Positions 7,896 through 17,067 are shown, counted from the first letter of the stretch. The stretch is 64,000 nucleotides of DNA from Helicobacter_J cappadocius (GCF_030686155.1 NZ_JAUPEV010000001.1:1-64000); one strand, 5' to 3'. Program-made: numbers and translations. The notes: generated by a model from the letters alone, not told the origin.

Positions 7896-9305
7896 CTAAA
7901 AATTATAAGTAATCTGTAGCCTTGTTCTATTTAAAGATATATCGCCAAAAACACTTCCGTAATAAATCTGTGCTGTTATTTTTTTGCCAACCTTATAGGC
8001 AATACTAGGAGTAATCTCGACAAAAGAAGCATCCATTGTTCTTTTGTCTGGATAGCCTGCTACCTTTCCTCTATAATCTCTGCCTAGAGTGTGTGAACCA
8101 GAAGATAATAGTGGATAATTATTTTTTCCACTAATCCACGCACCATCTATAGAAAGTATAAAAGACCCTATTTTGTAATCCATCTGTGCATAAAGGGCAT
8201 TTATAGAGGTATTCTTAGTAGCTCCACTACCCAAAAAACCAAATCCATCTGCACCATGACCTTGTGATCCATTCCAAACCTTTCCTGCTGTATTAAATCC
8301 TCCAACATTATCTAACAATGCTCCATATCCATCTCCAAAGCTCCCAGCAAATCCAACCTCTAAGTAAAATTTATGAATTTCCATACTTGCTTGAAGATTA
8401 TAAAGCCCTCTATTATTTGCTAATTCCTGTGCAGGTTTAGAAGGAAGAGATTCTGCACTTACTTTATTATCAAAATAGCCACTCAAATAAAGGCTCTTAG
8501 ATTGAAAACCTGCAACTTTATTCACACCACTTGCAGCTATCTGTCCCATAAATTTGACATATACATGCTCAGCAAAAGTATATTTATATCCCAATTCACC
8601 AAATATCATATAGTCAATAAGATGGTGTGCCCATAAATCATAAAGTTTAAAATTCAAATGATGCAAAGATCCTTCATCTAAATCATAATTTCCATCAACC
8701 CCTGCTATAAAAAGATTGTTTCCTATACCTGCACCTTTTTTAGAGTCATTTTTTATTTTACTTGCTTGTGCGGCCACATAAATATCATCGGTCATCCATG
8801 TATCGTAACCTGAAAGAGAGAATTTTAATCCTTTGATATCTGAATTTTGCACAAAAGCACCAATACCTCTATCCACACTTTTATCTGTAAAAGGACTAAC
8901 AATATCCATTTGTCCAAGCTGAACACTGGTTTTTGTGATAGAAAATTTTTTATTGATATAGAGATTATTGATATTAAATACATCTGAACCACTCATATCG
9001 GTTCTTACACCTCTACTTCCTTGTATATCATTATCGGTATTATTGCCACTATCAGGAGTTCCAGAACCTTGAGAAAAAAAGATACCTCCTGTGAGAGAAT
9101 ATCCATTAATCTCTCCAGAAATAAGATCAACTTTTGTGCGGAACTGATAACGTTGTCCAGCCCCATCATTTCCACCCATCATTGTATAACGTCCAAAAGC
9201 AAAACCTTTAATGTCTGCATTCTCCAAAGCTTCTTTCAAAGATGAGCCCTGAAGCACACTCAAACCAAGACCAAGACCAAAAATAGTTATTGAAATTTTC
9301 TTCAT
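7896..9305 (-). CDS. Hof-type outer membrane beta-barrel porin (paralogue)
   Basis: This 469-residue porin begins with signal peptide MKKISITIFGLGLGLSVLQG and the mature SSLKEALENADIKGFAFGRY. It parallels the adjacent downstream porin throughout: FNINNLYINK, LGQMDIVS, SGYDTWMTDDI, GNNLFIAGVDGN and a C-terminal RTRLQITYNF. The two clearly arose by duplication and have since diverged strongly. They interrupt the block that otherwise follows H. pylori order between the PilO-like gene and the YkgJ gene. A 5' stem-loop and a TATAGT box precede it. Substrate and expression conditions cannot be told. Confidence 0.85.
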   Translation of the reverse strand: MKKISITIFGLGLGLSVLQGSSLKEALENADIKGFAFGRYTMMGGNDGAGQRYQFRTKVDLISGEINGYSLTGGIFFSQGSGTPDSGNNTDNDIQGSRGVRTDMSGSDVFNINNLYINKKFSITKTSVQLGQMDIVSPFTDKSVDRGIGAFVQNSDIKGLKFSLSGYDTWMTDDIYVAAQASKIKNDSKKGAGIGNNLFIAGVDGNYDLDEGSLHHLNFKLYDLWAHHLIDYMIFGELGYKYTFAEHVYVKFMGQIAASGVNKVAGFQSKSLYLSGYFDNKVSAESLPSKPAQELANNRGLYNLQASMEIHKFYLEVGFAGSFGDGYGALLDNVGGFNTAGKVWNGSQGHGADGFGFLGSGATKNTSINALYAQMDYKIGSFILSIDGAWISGKNNYPLLSSGSHTLGRDYRGKVAGYPDKRTMDASFVEITPSIAYKVGKKITAQIYYGSVFGDISLNRTRLQITYNF

Positions 9306-9327
9306 TTATTCCCTTAAATTCTTTCTT

Positions 9328-9350
9328 AGCAATAAAATAAATCTATTGCT
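9328..9350 (-). other. Stem-loop in the 5' leader of the second porin gene
   Basis: Perfect 7-bp arms AGCAATA and TATTGCT flank a 9-base loop, 22 bases upstream of the porin start and downstream of the probable -10 box. In the mRNA this would form a leader hairpin that could affect stability or small-RNA control. This is inference from the sequence only. Confidence 0.4.
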
Positions 9351-9359
9351 TGTAAAAAT

Positions 9360-9365
9360 ACTATA
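9360..9365 (-). promoter_or_regulatory. Possible -10 box for the second porin gene
   Basis: TATAGT on the minus strand lies about 55 bases before the porin ATG. Placement gives a leader that contains the adjacent stem-loop. Single-hexamer evidence only. Confidence 0.35.
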
Positions 9366-9434
9366 AAGAACTCACTTTGAATATTCTGAATTTTATTTAC
9401 TATTTGTTATTATTTTGTAATTTTTTTACTAAAA

Positions 9435-10025
9435 CTAGAGTGATATTTCTGGTATATAAGTACTTTTTTCTATGCTAATATAAAATTCTAAAATGAGTTT
9501 GTTTTTTTCTTCTGCTTTTCTAATAACGACAGGTAATAAAATTTCTATGCTCATTGGAGTATTTTTAAAATCTCCTAATAATCTATTCATCGTCTGCACA
9601 TCTGTTATCTCACCACTAATAAAATAGATTTCTTTTTTGAGCTGTTTTTCTGAATCATTTTCACTACTTTTTTTGATGATTTCCATATTTTTGAAATACT
9701 TTTCCAAAAATTTCGATAACTTATCCGTACTTGAGGAATAATTCATCGCATCTAAAAATTTTTGGTTTTTGGTTTTTGTTTTCTTCAAAGATGCTTGAGC
9801 TGTGTTGAGATCTTTTTCTACCTGGTTGAATACTATTTTCGCTTTTTTTTCATCAATATGTTGTTCTTTATAAGCCACAATCATTGGCCATAAAGCATAA
9901 TTCATACTCATCCCGATAAGAATGCAAAATACCACAAAAAAAATCATATTTCTTATGACGAGATCAGCATCCACCTCGATATAAAAAAAATCTCTTCTCT
10001 TGATTTTTTTGTTGTTTGATTTCAT
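9435..10025 (-). CDS. PilO-like inner membrane protein
   Basis: This 196-residue protein has the PilO layout: a short cytoplasmic N-terminus, one membrane helix (about residues 28-50, NMIFFVVFCILIGMSM), a periplasmic coiled coil (about 56-95) and a C-terminal alpha/beta domain. Homology is suggested by architecture and by its position after PilN- and PilM-like genes rather than by a strong motif. It overlaps the upstream gene by four bases (ATGA). No secretin or major pilin gene is in the block. In H. pylori, which lacks type IV pili, I recall uncharacterised genes at this position, so the role may not be pilus assembly. Confidence 0.55.
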   Translation of the reverse strand: MKSNNKKIKRRDFFYIEVDADLVIRNMIFFVVFCILIGMSMNYALWPMIVAYKEQHIDEKKAKIVFNQVEKDLNTAQASLKKTKTKNQKFLDAMNYSSSTDKLSKFLEKYFKNMEIIKKSSENDSEKQLKKEIYFISGEITDVQTMNRLLGDFKNTPMSIEILLPVVIRKAEEKNKLILEFYISIEKSTYIPEISL

Positions 10026-10564
10026 CTTTGAGTTTCCTTTGGCTTAGGAGATTCTATGATGGAAGTTTTAGATTTGCTAAGAGAAACAAAGTTATACCAA
10101 CCACTTGATAAGGCAAAAAAAGTCACTGAACTCTTTCCAAAAATTGCTTTTAGAGGATCTTGAAGCAGGAAATTGAAAACTTCCTTTGAAGGTGTTGATC
10201 CTTTCATACTCAATGAATCATTGCCAATTTCAATATAACTGATAGTAATCTGATCGGGAATAATATTAAATAAATTCACTACTGCATCTCGTATCATTAA
10301 GTTATGAACCGCTCTATCTTTGGCAAGTTCAGATTCTAAAAGAATACGTTCTTCATAAGCATCAATCTTCCCAATCTGGGTATGATAAAAAGCTTGTTTT
10401 TCTTGATAGTCATTTACCCGTGCTTTCGAAAGAAAAATCTGGTATTTCAAAAGTGACATGAAGCCAAATAAAATCACCAAAGAAAGAATGATATAAAAAA
10501 ACCATATTTTAGTAATTTTTGCAAAAATATACTTAGGCTTGGATGCAATGAAACTTAAATTCAC
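10022..10564 (-). CDS. PilN-like inner membrane protein
   Basis: This 180-residue protein has a short cytoplasmic N-terminus beginning MNLSF (PilN proteins usually carry an INLLP-like motif there), one membrane helix (about residues 22-44), a coiled coil, and a periplasmic ferredoxin-like domain. The segment IPDQITISYIEIGNDSLSMK followed by GSTPSKEVFNFLLQ matches the PilN/GspL pattern of a proline-led strand and a glycine turn. It overlaps both neighbours by four bases, so the PilM-, PilN- and PilO-like genes are made together. The function in this organism is unproven. Confidence 0.6.
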   Translation of the reverse strand: MNLSFIASKPKYIFAKITKIWFFYIILSLVILFGFMSLLKYQIFLSKARVNDYQEKQAFYHTQIGKIDAYEERILLESELAKDRAVHNLMIRDAVVNLFNIIPDQITISYIEIGNDSLSMKGSTPSKEVFNFLLQDPLKAIFGKSSVTFFALSSGWYNFVSLSKSKTSIIESPKPKETQR

Positions 10565-11583
10565 TTTTCTGTCCTCTTAAATTCAATCTTAGAAAGCTCT
10601 ACAAGTTCATCAACTATAGAAAAAGATATTTTTTGTGTCTGAATCATCATCTTATCTTTCAGATAGTTTAACGCTCCATCGCTCATTCCATATGCATCTA
10701 AAATAACAAATTCTTCAATGAACTTACTATCGTATAAATCGTTTGAATAAAATTCCATTAAAGAGTTTTGAATAATGCTTGTAACAACAGATATCTTGTA
10801 GATATCATCAACCTTCCCTTTTGTGAGATTTTCTTCTTGGTTGTCTATCAAAAGTTTTTCATTGAGCTTATCGATAAAAAAATCAGAATCTAGATCTTCT
10901 AAATCTCCAATTTCATCTTCAATATCCTCTTCATTGCTATCTTTTTCGTCTTCTGGCACAATAATATCGAAGAAATCTTCTGTATGTGGATCCTGCATAT
11001 TCACATCCTCCATTTCTCCTTCTACCATAAAATACCCACCAAAATAAATCTCCGCATTATCAGCCACAAGTAAAGAAATGCTGCTTCTTTCTTGAAGAAT
11101 GTAGAGTCTTGTTTTGCCATCAAGCTGATTTTTTATTTTTCTAAAGATAACTACAAAGGGCGAGAATAAATAATCAATGCCGTTAATTTTGGAAAATCTT
11201 TCTATATTTTCATTTATTTCAGTATTTTTTATATAAGTCTTCCATGTTTTAAAATCAAGCATTTTACATTCTTTTGGATTGATCCCATATTTAGAATAAT
11301 CTTCTTTTTTATCTTTTATTCTAAGTATGCCTTGATTGTAGCTTTTTGACATAGCTCCGACATAACAAAAAGAGTATTTTTTCTGGTAATTGCGAATGAG
11401 CTTGATAACCTCTATTGGGATTTCATTATTGATAGTTTTAAATTCTCTAGCAATATTTTCCAATATCTTTTCATCTTTGATTCGTATAATTTTTACAGAA
11501 CAAACCCTTCCATCAATATTGATACCAATGAATACATTTGAAAAAAATCTTCTGACGAATTTGGAGAAATTAAAAATAGCCAT
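10561..11583 (-). CDS. PilM-like actin-fold protein with acidic insertion
   Basis: This 340-residue cytoplasmic protein has no signal peptide or membrane helix. The N-terminal VFIGINIDGRVCSVKIIRIK (about residues 17-36) resembles the first nucleotide-binding loop of PilM/FtsA-type proteins. A strongly acidic stretch around residues 204-235 (EDEKDSNEEDIEDEIGDLED) is unusual for PilM and looks like an insertion. It overlaps the PilN-like gene by four bases. The call rests on gene order and fold pattern; nucleotide binding is not certain because the loop is degenerate (NIDG instead of DIGS). Confidence 0.5.
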   Translation of the reverse strand: MAIFNFSKFVRRFFSNVFIGINIDGRVCSVKIIRIKDEKILENIAREFKTINNEIPIEVIKLIRNYQKKYSFCYVGAMSKSYNQGILRIKDKKEDYSKYGINPKECKMLDFKTWKTYIKNTEINENIERFSKINGIDYLFSPFVVIFRKIKNQLDGKTRLYILQERSSISLLVADNAEIYFGGYFMVEGEMEDVNMQDPHTEDFFDIIVPEDEKDSNEEDIEDEIGDLEDLDSDFFIDKLNEKLLIDNQEENLTKGKVDDIYKISVVTSIIQNSLMEFYSNDLYDSKFIEEFVILDAYGMSDGALNYLKDKMMIQTQKISFSIVDELVELSKIEFKRTEK

Positions 11584-11635
11584 TATAAACCTATCGTTTC
11601 ATTTTGAATAATTCTACCAAAAATGAAACATTTTG

Positions 11636-12262
11636 TCATAAAGATTCTTCCATTCGTTCATATACCAATTTTTTTGCCTCTTCCATATCCATATCTTTAG
11701 GAATAAAAAAAGGTTCTAACATATAATAATCTATCGTAGAAAATGGTTTTGGAATTTTAAACTTATCCCAAGTAGAAAGCTCATAATAACTGCTAAAAAC
11801 GGGTTTAGTAACACTTATGCCTACACCTGTTTTTTGAGCCATAGCAACCACCCCATCAGCAATATGATGATAAGGTCCCCTAGGTCCATCAGGGGTGATA
11901 CCCATATCCCACCCATCTTTCAGACGACGAAAAGATTCTACCAAAACTCTTGCTCCGCCCTTGTTCGTGGAACCCCTTATGGTATGAAACCCAAAAAATC
12001 TATAGAGCTTCACCATCAATTCACCATCAAAGTGATTACTAGAAATAACACAAATTTTGGGTTTGTTTTTGGACTTAATATAAGCAAAAGGAAGCATCAA
12101 AAAATCCCCGTGCCAAAAACTTGAGATAAAGTTTGATTCTTTAAGCCCTTCATAAAGATGGAATCTATTCCGGCAACTCAAATACAACAACCATATCATT
12201 AGCCAAGCTAGAGGAGGCAAGACTGCTAGAATGATTTTTTGTTTGAATTTTTTTAGGTTCAT
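11636..12262 (-). CDS. DUF374 lysophospholipid acyltransferase-like protein
   Basis: This 208-residue membrane-associated acyltransferase of the DUF374 group has an N-terminal hydrophobic helix (about 11-30). Conserved blocks are SFWHGDFLMLPFA, ISSNHFDGELM (the His/Asp pair in place of HX4D), RGSTNKGGARVL, and GITPDGPRGPYH. It probably acylates a lipid or LPS intermediate. It starts four bases inside the miaB stop and is therefore probably coupled to it. The family member in H. pylori sits in the same place. The acceptor lipid is unknown. Confidence 0.8.
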   Translation of the reverse strand: MNLKKFKQKIILAVLPPLAWLMIWLLYLSCRNRFHLYEGLKESNFISSFWHGDFLMLPFAYIKSKNKPKICVISSNHFDGELMVKLYRFFGFHTIRGSTNKGGARVLVESFRRLKDGWDMGITPDGPRGPYHHIADGVVAMAQKTGVGISVTKPVFSSYYELSTWDKFKIPKPFSTIDYYMLEPFFIPKDMDMEEAKKLVYERMEESL

Positions 12263-13566
12263 CTAATATGCTTTCCTATTAGGCTTCCACCCTCACTATG
12301 GATAACTTCTACACTAACAATATCACCTATTTTAAATACCTCATCAGGAATTTTAATCACCTTTCCATTATCGCTTCTACCTTCAGAAAAGCTACCTTCT
12401 GTCTCTTTGATATTTTCAATCAAAACTTGGTGCCTCTTGCCTATTTCTTTTTTTGCTTTTGTGCTTAAAATTTCCCTATGTGTACTCTGAAGCTTGGCAA
12501 GTCTAGCAGATGCGATTTCTTGAGGGACTTTTTCTTCATCTCCCCAAAGATAAGATTCAGTATGCGGACGTGGAGAATATACAAAACTGTACAAAGTGTC
12601 AAATTCAACCTTTCTAAGAACATCCATTGTATGTTCAAAATCTTCATCACTTTCTCCGGGAAACCCGACAATAATATCAGTTCCAATCCCAACATTAGGT
12701 AGAAGCGATTGGAGTTTTTGAACACGATTGATATACCATTCTTTTGTATATCCTCGTCTCATTTTTTTTAAAATATTACTAGATCCGCTTTGTAGTGGCA
12801 TATGAATAGATTTGCATACTTTAGGGTTACGAGCAAACTCTTCCAAAAACTCATCATCCATATGAAGGGGATGAGGAGAGGTAAAACGAATCCTCTCTAT
12901 TCCGTCGATATTGCTTATTTCCCTAAGTAGTCCTGCAAAATTAATTATCTTGTGTTGCACAGAAAAGCGAGCACCATAATTATTGACATTTTGCCCCAGA
13001 AGCATTAGCTCTTTAACGCCACTTTGTGCAAGTTTTTTTGCTTCAGAAACAATCATATCTGAAGGAATTGATATCTCTCTTCCTCTAGTATGAGGAACAA
13101 TGCAATAAGCACATTTTTTATCACAACCTATGGAGATATTTAACAAAGCTTTCACGCCAGTATTTCTTGATGTGTCAAAAACATAAGTACTATCATCATA
13201 ATCGATCCCAACCTCGACAGCTTTATTCTTATGGATCACTTCAGAAATCTTTGAAATATTCCGTGCTCCTAGCACAAAATTAACGCTTGGGGCTTTTTTT
13301 ATGATTTCTTCGCCCATATGACTTGCAGTACAACCACAAATACCAATTTTTGCACCGGGTTTTTTGATTTTGGCAAACTGTCCTATTTCAGAGAAAAGTT
13401 TGCGTTCGGGTTTTTCTCTCACGCTGCAAGTGTTAATGAGTATTAAATCAGCTTCTTGGGGCTCGTCTGTTAGGTCATAGCCTTCTTTAGAATTAAGCTC
13501 TGCTATCATATGCTCACTATCACGCATATTCATAGCACATCCCAAAGTTTCTATATATAGTTTCAT
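12259..13566 (-). CDS. miaB: tRNA-2-methylthio-N6-dimethylallyladenosine synthase
   Basis: This radical-SAM methylthiotransferase modifies i6A37 in tRNAs reading UNN codons. All three parts are present in 435 residues: the N-terminal UPF0004 domain with Cys10, CSVREKP near residue 47 and CGCTASH near 79; the radical-SAM motif CDKKCAYC near residue 148; and a C-terminal TRAM domain (from about residue 370). Length is typical. It overlaps the acyltransferase gene and follows the HP0268-like gene by 10 bases, in the gene order recalled from H. pylori. Confidence 0.95.
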   Translation of the reverse strand: MKLYIETLGCAMNMRDSEHMIAELNSKEGYDLTDEPQEADLILINTCSVREKPERKLFSEIGQFAKIKKPGAKIGICGCTASHMGEEIIKKAPSVNFVLGARNISKISEVIHKNKAVEVGIDYDDSTYVFDTSRNTGVKALLNISIGCDKKCAYCIVPHTRGREISIPSDMIVSEAKKLAQSGVKELMLLGQNVNNYGARFSVQHKIINFAGLLREISNIDGIERIRFTSPHPLHMDDEFLEEFARNPKVCKSIHMPLQSGSSNILKKMRRGYTKEWYINRVQKLQSLLPNVGIGTDIIVGFPGESDEDFEHTMDVLRKVEFDTLYSFVYSPRPHTESYLWGDEEKVPQEIASARLAKLQSTHREILSTKAKKEIGKRHQVLIENIKETEGSFSEGRSDNGKVIKIPDEVFKIGDIVSVEVIHSEGGSLIGKHIR

Positions 13567-13576
13567 TCAAACTCAC

Positions 13577-13819
13577 TTATACAATATGCAACTCATAGAT
13601 GTAATCTTTTTCATCAAGTCCAAATTTAACTTCTGAAAGATAAGCATTTCTGCCCTTAGACTGAAAAAAACTAGTTGCTTTTAAAAGATCTTTGTGATTA
13701 TTTGCCCTATCAAAATAGAATATCTGATTGTGATTTGAATCAAGTTTTTGTGCAAGATCTTCCAAAGTAATCTTCTGGGCTTTTTCCTCGATGTTTGTTT
13801 TTGCAAGTATCAATTCCAT
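13577..13819 (-). CDS. HP0268-like small protein (possible nuclease)
   Basis: This 80-residue protein from the ATG with GGAG eight bases upstream; a second ATG two codons earlier is too close to that site. The pattern MELILAKTN, IFYFDRANNHKDLLKA, FFQSKGRNAYLSEV and a final YELHIV matches my memory of H. pylori HP0268 (80 residues), reported as a nicking endonuclease and ribonuclease. It stands directly upstream of miaB, also as in H. pylori. The nuclease activity is carried over from the recalled homologue and not visible as a classical motif here. Confidence 0.7.
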   Translation of the reverse strand: MELILAKTNIEEKAQKITLEDLAQKLDSNHNQIFYFDRANNHKDLLKATSFFQSKGRNAYLSEVKFGLDEKDYIYELHIV

Positions 13820-13928
13820 CAGCATAACTCCATATTTAAAATATTTTTAAATCGTATTCTAACCATATTTGCCTTATAAAAAGTTTGATATCGCGTTCAC
13901 ATTAAAAACATTTTGAATAAAATTCTGT

Positions 13929-13934
13929 TATAAT
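13929..13934 (+). promoter_or_regulatory. Probable nusA promoter (-10 box)
   Basis: TATAAT follows an AT-rich stretch, and nusA starts 95 bases downstream. It gives a leader of about 88 bases that contains a stem-loop at 13948-13965. It is the best -10 match in the divergent region between the HP0268-like gene and nusA. Confidence 0.6.
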
Positions 13935-13947
13935 ACCTTCTAACCCC

Positions 13948-13965
13948 TTCGATATTAACATCGAA
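13948..13965 (+). other. Stem-loop in the nusA leader
   Basis: TTCGAT and ATCGAA form a perfect 6-bp stem around a 6-base loop (ATTAAC), right after the expected transcription start. No T-run follows, so it is not a terminator; a 5' stabilising hairpin or a control site is possible. Confidence 0.4.
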
Positions 13966-14028
13966 AAACCTCCCTGCTTCGTTAATCTTCAAAATCAAGC
14001 AAATTTCGGGATAATCCAAAGGAACTAA

Positions 14029-15165
14029 ATGGAAAAAATATTAGATATCATAGAACTCATTGCTTATGAAAAAGGTTTGCAAGTCTCAACAGTCTCTCAA
14101 GTTGTAAAAGACTCTATCATCAAAATGGCAAAAAAAGAGATTGATGAGAATATTGAATACTCTGTGGAAGAAAATCAAAAAGACAGAACATTTAAACTTA
14201 TCCAAACTCTTAGTGTGTGCGAAGATGATGATATTATAGCAAGTGAAAATCCTCACAAATTTATGCCCATTTCTAAAGCTAGAGAAATGTCTCAAGATGT
14301 AAATATTGGGGATGAAGTAAAATATGAACTCAGTCTTGAAGATATGAGCAGGAATGCTGTGAATCTATTGTTTAAAGATCTAGAATTCAATATTCAACGA
14401 ACTATCGAAAATCAACTCTTTGAAAAATTCAAATCCAATGTAGGAAAAATCATTACAGGAGTCGTTGTAAGAGTTGATGAAAATCAAAATACATTCATCG
14501 AAATTGACGAAATAAGAGGTATTCTACCCATTAAAAATCGTATCAAAGGAGAAAAATTTGTCGTGGGCAACACTGTTTCTTGTATTCTTAAGCATGTTGG
14601 AATAGATAGAGATGGTATTCATTTAGAACTTTCACGCACAACTCCAAAAATGCTTGAAGAACTTCTTAAGCTTGAAGTTCCAGAAATAAAAGATGGTGAA
14701 GTTGTGATAGCAAAAAGTGCTCGAATACCCGGAGAACGTGCAAAAATTGCAGTGTATTCCAATAATCCAAAAATCGACCCTATCGGATCTAGCGTGGGAG
14801 TCAAAGGGGTTCGTATCAACGCTGTTAGCAGGGAGCTACATGGAGAAAATATAGATTGTATTGAGTATTCTGAAGTACCTGAAATTTTTATCTCTAAGGC
14901 CATATCTCCAGCTAATATCATTAGCATCAAAATACAACCACCTGAAGACGAAAATCTTCCACCAAAAGCAATCATAACGCTTATGAGCGATCAAAAAAGC
15001 AAGGCTATTGGAAAAGGTGGGATTAATATTCGCTTAGCTTCTATGCTTACCGAACACGAAATACAGCTTGTTGAAATTGCGTCTGAGAAACAAGATATAG
15101 AAAATCCCGAATCAAATATTTCAAAAGTCGGAGTTGATGCTCTTCAGTCATTATTTAAAGATTGA
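14029..15165 (+). CDS. nusA: Transcription termination/antitermination factor NusA
   Basis: This RNA-polymerase-binding factor controls pausing, termination and antitermination. In its 378 residues it has the N-terminal NusA domain (1-130), an S1 domain (about 135-205, GKIITGVVVRVDENQNTFIE) and two KH domains, including DPIGSSVGVKGVRINAVSRE near residue 256 and KAIGKGGINIRLAS near residue 331. The C-terminal acidic repeats of gammaproteobacterial NusA are absent, as usual for this phylum. AAAGGA precedes the ATG. It is monocistronic here, rather than with rimP-infB. Confidence 0.97.
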   Translation: MEKILDIIELIAYEKGLQVSTVSQVVKDSIIKMAKKEIDENIEYSVEENQKDRTFKLIQTLSVCEDDDIIASENPHKFMPISKAREMSQDVNIGDEVKYELSLEDMSRNAVNLLFKDLEFNIQRTIENQLFEKFKSNVGKIITGVVVRVDENQNTFIEIDEIRGILPIKNRIKGEKFVVGNTVSCILKHVGIDRDGIHLELSRTTPKMLEELLKLEVPEIKDGEVVIAKSARIPGERAKIAVYSNNPKIDPIGSSVGVKGVRINAVSRELHGENIDCIEYSEVPEIFISKAISPANIISIKIQPPEDENLPPKAIITLMSDQKSKAIGKGGINIRLASMLTEHEIQLVEIASEKQDIENPESNISKVGVDALQSLFKD

Positions 15166-15194
15166 TTAGCTTTATTTAAGAATATAAGGCTAAT
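15165..15194. terminator. Hairpin between convergent nusA and phosphoesterase genes
   Basis: An 11-bp stem with one G-T wobble (ATTAGCTTTAT with ATAAGGCTAAT) and an 8-base loop spans the end of nusA and the last codons of the convergent gene. Its place suits a shared transcript end, but there is no strong T-run on either side. Confidence 0.4.
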
Positions 15195-15841
15195 ATATCT
15201 CTGATTCTAACTGGAATAAACTCTGTTTTTTCTCCACTCACATTTATACAAAAACGATTTGAGGTATCTCTAGAATGAGTATGTCCGTGTATATTAAGCG
15301 AACAGTCACATATTTTATAGATACTATCTAGCATATCTCTAGTATCACAATAACGATCGTTTCTTTTTCTACTCATCACAGGAAAATGTGAAAACATTAC
15401 GCGATGTATGCCCATATCAATTACAATCGCATTCAAAAGCTTATCTTTTTTAAGGGCATCTCCCCATTTAGATTTTAATTTTTGTAAAATTGTTTTTTTC
15501 TCATCTATTTTGAGTTTGATTTTTTTACACAAACTCCAATCCTCATAACCTTTTAAAAGTTTATATTTTTTCAAATCATTATTACCCACTAAAAGCTTTT
15601 TATTTCCGTTGAGTTTGGAAAGATACTTGTATCCTCCGCTAAAATATAAATCTCCAAGATGCAAAATAAAATCTTCAGTGCCAACATGTTTATTCCACAC
15701 ACTTACGCTATAAGAATCAAAATCATCAAAGCCATTTTTAGTTGCCAAGACATTACGTATAGGTTCTTTTAAAAGAACTGCTTTGTGCCCAAAGTGACTA
15801 TCAGAAATCACAAAAGTATCCAAATTCAGATGAAATTTCAT
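15176..15841 (-). CDS. Calcineurin-like metallophosphoesterase
   Basis: This 221-residue enzyme of the calcineurin-like superfamily shows its metal ligands in order: DSHFGH near residue 14, LGDLY near 62, GNND near 85, FSHFP near 150 and HGHTH near 186. It is a soluble cytoplasmic enzyme; phosphoester substrates of the family vary widely (nucleotides, phosphoproteins, diadenosine compounds), so none is assigned. It converges on nusA and follows the MFS gene by 26 bases. Confidence 0.85.
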   Translation of the reverse strand: MKFHLNLDTFVISDSHFGHKAVLLKEPIRNVLATKNGFDDFDSYSVSVWNKHVGTEDFILHLGDLYFSGGYKYLSKLNGNKKLLVGNNDLKKYKLLKGYEDWSLCKKIKLKIDEKKTILQKLKSKWGDALKKDKLLNAIVIDMGIHRVMFSHFPVMSRKRNDRYCDTRDMLDSIYKICDCSLNIHGHTHSRDTSNRFCINVSGEKTEFIPVRIRDILALYS

Positions 15842-15867
15842 TCGATTTTCTTAAAGGTAATTTTTCA

Positions 15868-17067
15868 TTATTTTAATCGAGCTTTTATTAAATTCCACAT
15901 AAATGCCAAAAAGCCTAAAATTCCTATTATTCCTCCAGCAAAAAAGGCTATTTTTCCTCCAAAATGAGCATAAAGATACCCGCCCAAATAAGAACCCATA
16001 GCACCTCCTATGAAAAACATCACCATATAAAGTGCATTTAATCTAGCTCGAATACTATCTCCTAGTGCATAAATGATACGTTGCCCAACAACTAGATTCA
16101 AAGACACACCAAAATCAAGTATAACCCCACAAAATGCCAACCAAACAAAAGTATTCCAGCGATTTTCCATAGGAAAAACAGCTAAAAACATCGAAATTCC
16201 GACAGCTAAAAGTGCTGCACCTGTTGCCCATTCACTCTTACCTCTATCTGCAAGTCTTCCTGCAAAGGGTGCAACAAACACTCCCATAATTCCTATAAAC
16301 GCAAATAATGCGACTTGGTTGTTGCTAAAACCAAAACTTTCAATCAGAACCAAAGGAGCAACAATCCAAAATAAACAAAAAACGCCAAAAGCCAAAAAAT
16401 GATAAAAGCCTCTCTGTCTCAAGATCGGAGTATTTTTAAATAATTGCATCATAGAAAAAAGAAGTTTGAAATAATTCATCTTGTGTAATGGCTTCTTAGA
16501 AGGCATTACAAATAAAAATATCCCCACCAATACAAATCCCAAACCTGCAGAGAATAAAAATATCTCTTGCCATCCTACAATACCTGAAAAAAAACTAGAG
16601 AGTGGTCGCGCCAACATAATACCAAAAAGCAATCCACTCATAATTTTACCCACTGCCACACCTCTATTTTCAGGGGGAACCATTGATGCTCCAAATGGAA
16701 CAATCATCTGAACACTGGAGGCAGAAATACCTATCAATAAAGACATAAAAATAAGCTTCCAAAGTTCTTCAGAAATACTCATAAAAAATAATGCTAGAAC
16801 ATTTAAAAACATCATAAAAATTATCAATCTTTTGTTTTCAATTACATCAAGCAAAGGCACAAGAAAAAATAGCCCTATAGCATAGCCTATCTGCGTAATG
16901 GTGGTTATAAATGCAATATCTTTAATAGAAATATGCAAAGAATCGGCTATATTTGCTAATATGGGCTGAGCGTAATATAAATTCGCAACCATCACCCCAC
17001 AGGCAACAGCAAATACAAAATTCAATAATTTGATACTATTTTTTACTTTCTTCAATAATCCTTCCAT
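15868..17067 (-). CDS. Major facilitator superfamily transporter
   Basis: This membrane protein has about 12 helices and 399 residues from the ATG chosen here. Family marks include AFITTITQIGYAIGLFFLVP (helix 2), the loop LLDVIENKRLI, and the second-half motif FAGRLADRGKSEWA. It resembles the DHA1/YnfM-like drug-efflux group. An upstream start would add 18 residues deep inside the msbA gene and has no better ribosome site. The chosen ATG still overlaps msbA by 32 bases, so coupling is likely. Substrate unknown. Confidence 0.8.
   Translation of the reverse strand: MEGLLKKVKNSIKLLNFVFAVACGVMVANLYYAQPILANIADSLHISIKDIAFITTITQIGYAIGLFFLVPLLDVIENKRLIIFMMFLNVLALFFMSISEELWKLIFMSLLIGISASSVQMIVPFGASMVPPENRGVAVGKIMSGLLFGIMLARPLSSFFSGIVGWQEIFLFSAGLGFVLVGIFLFVMPSKKPLHKMNYFKLLFSMMQLFKNTPILRQRGFYHFLAFGVFCLFWIVAPLVLIESFGFSNNQVALFAFIGIMGVFVAPFAGRLADRGKSEWATGAALLAVGISMFLAVFPMENRWNTFVWLAFCGVILDFGVSLNLVVGQRIIYALGDSIRARLNALYMVMFFIGGAMGSYLGGYLYAHFGGKIAFFAGGIIGILGFLAFMWNLIKARLK

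Noticed and set aside
14619..14975. Antisense open frame of 118 codons inside nusA
   Set aside because: It is a mirror of the nusA KH domains with no ribosome site or recognisable protein.
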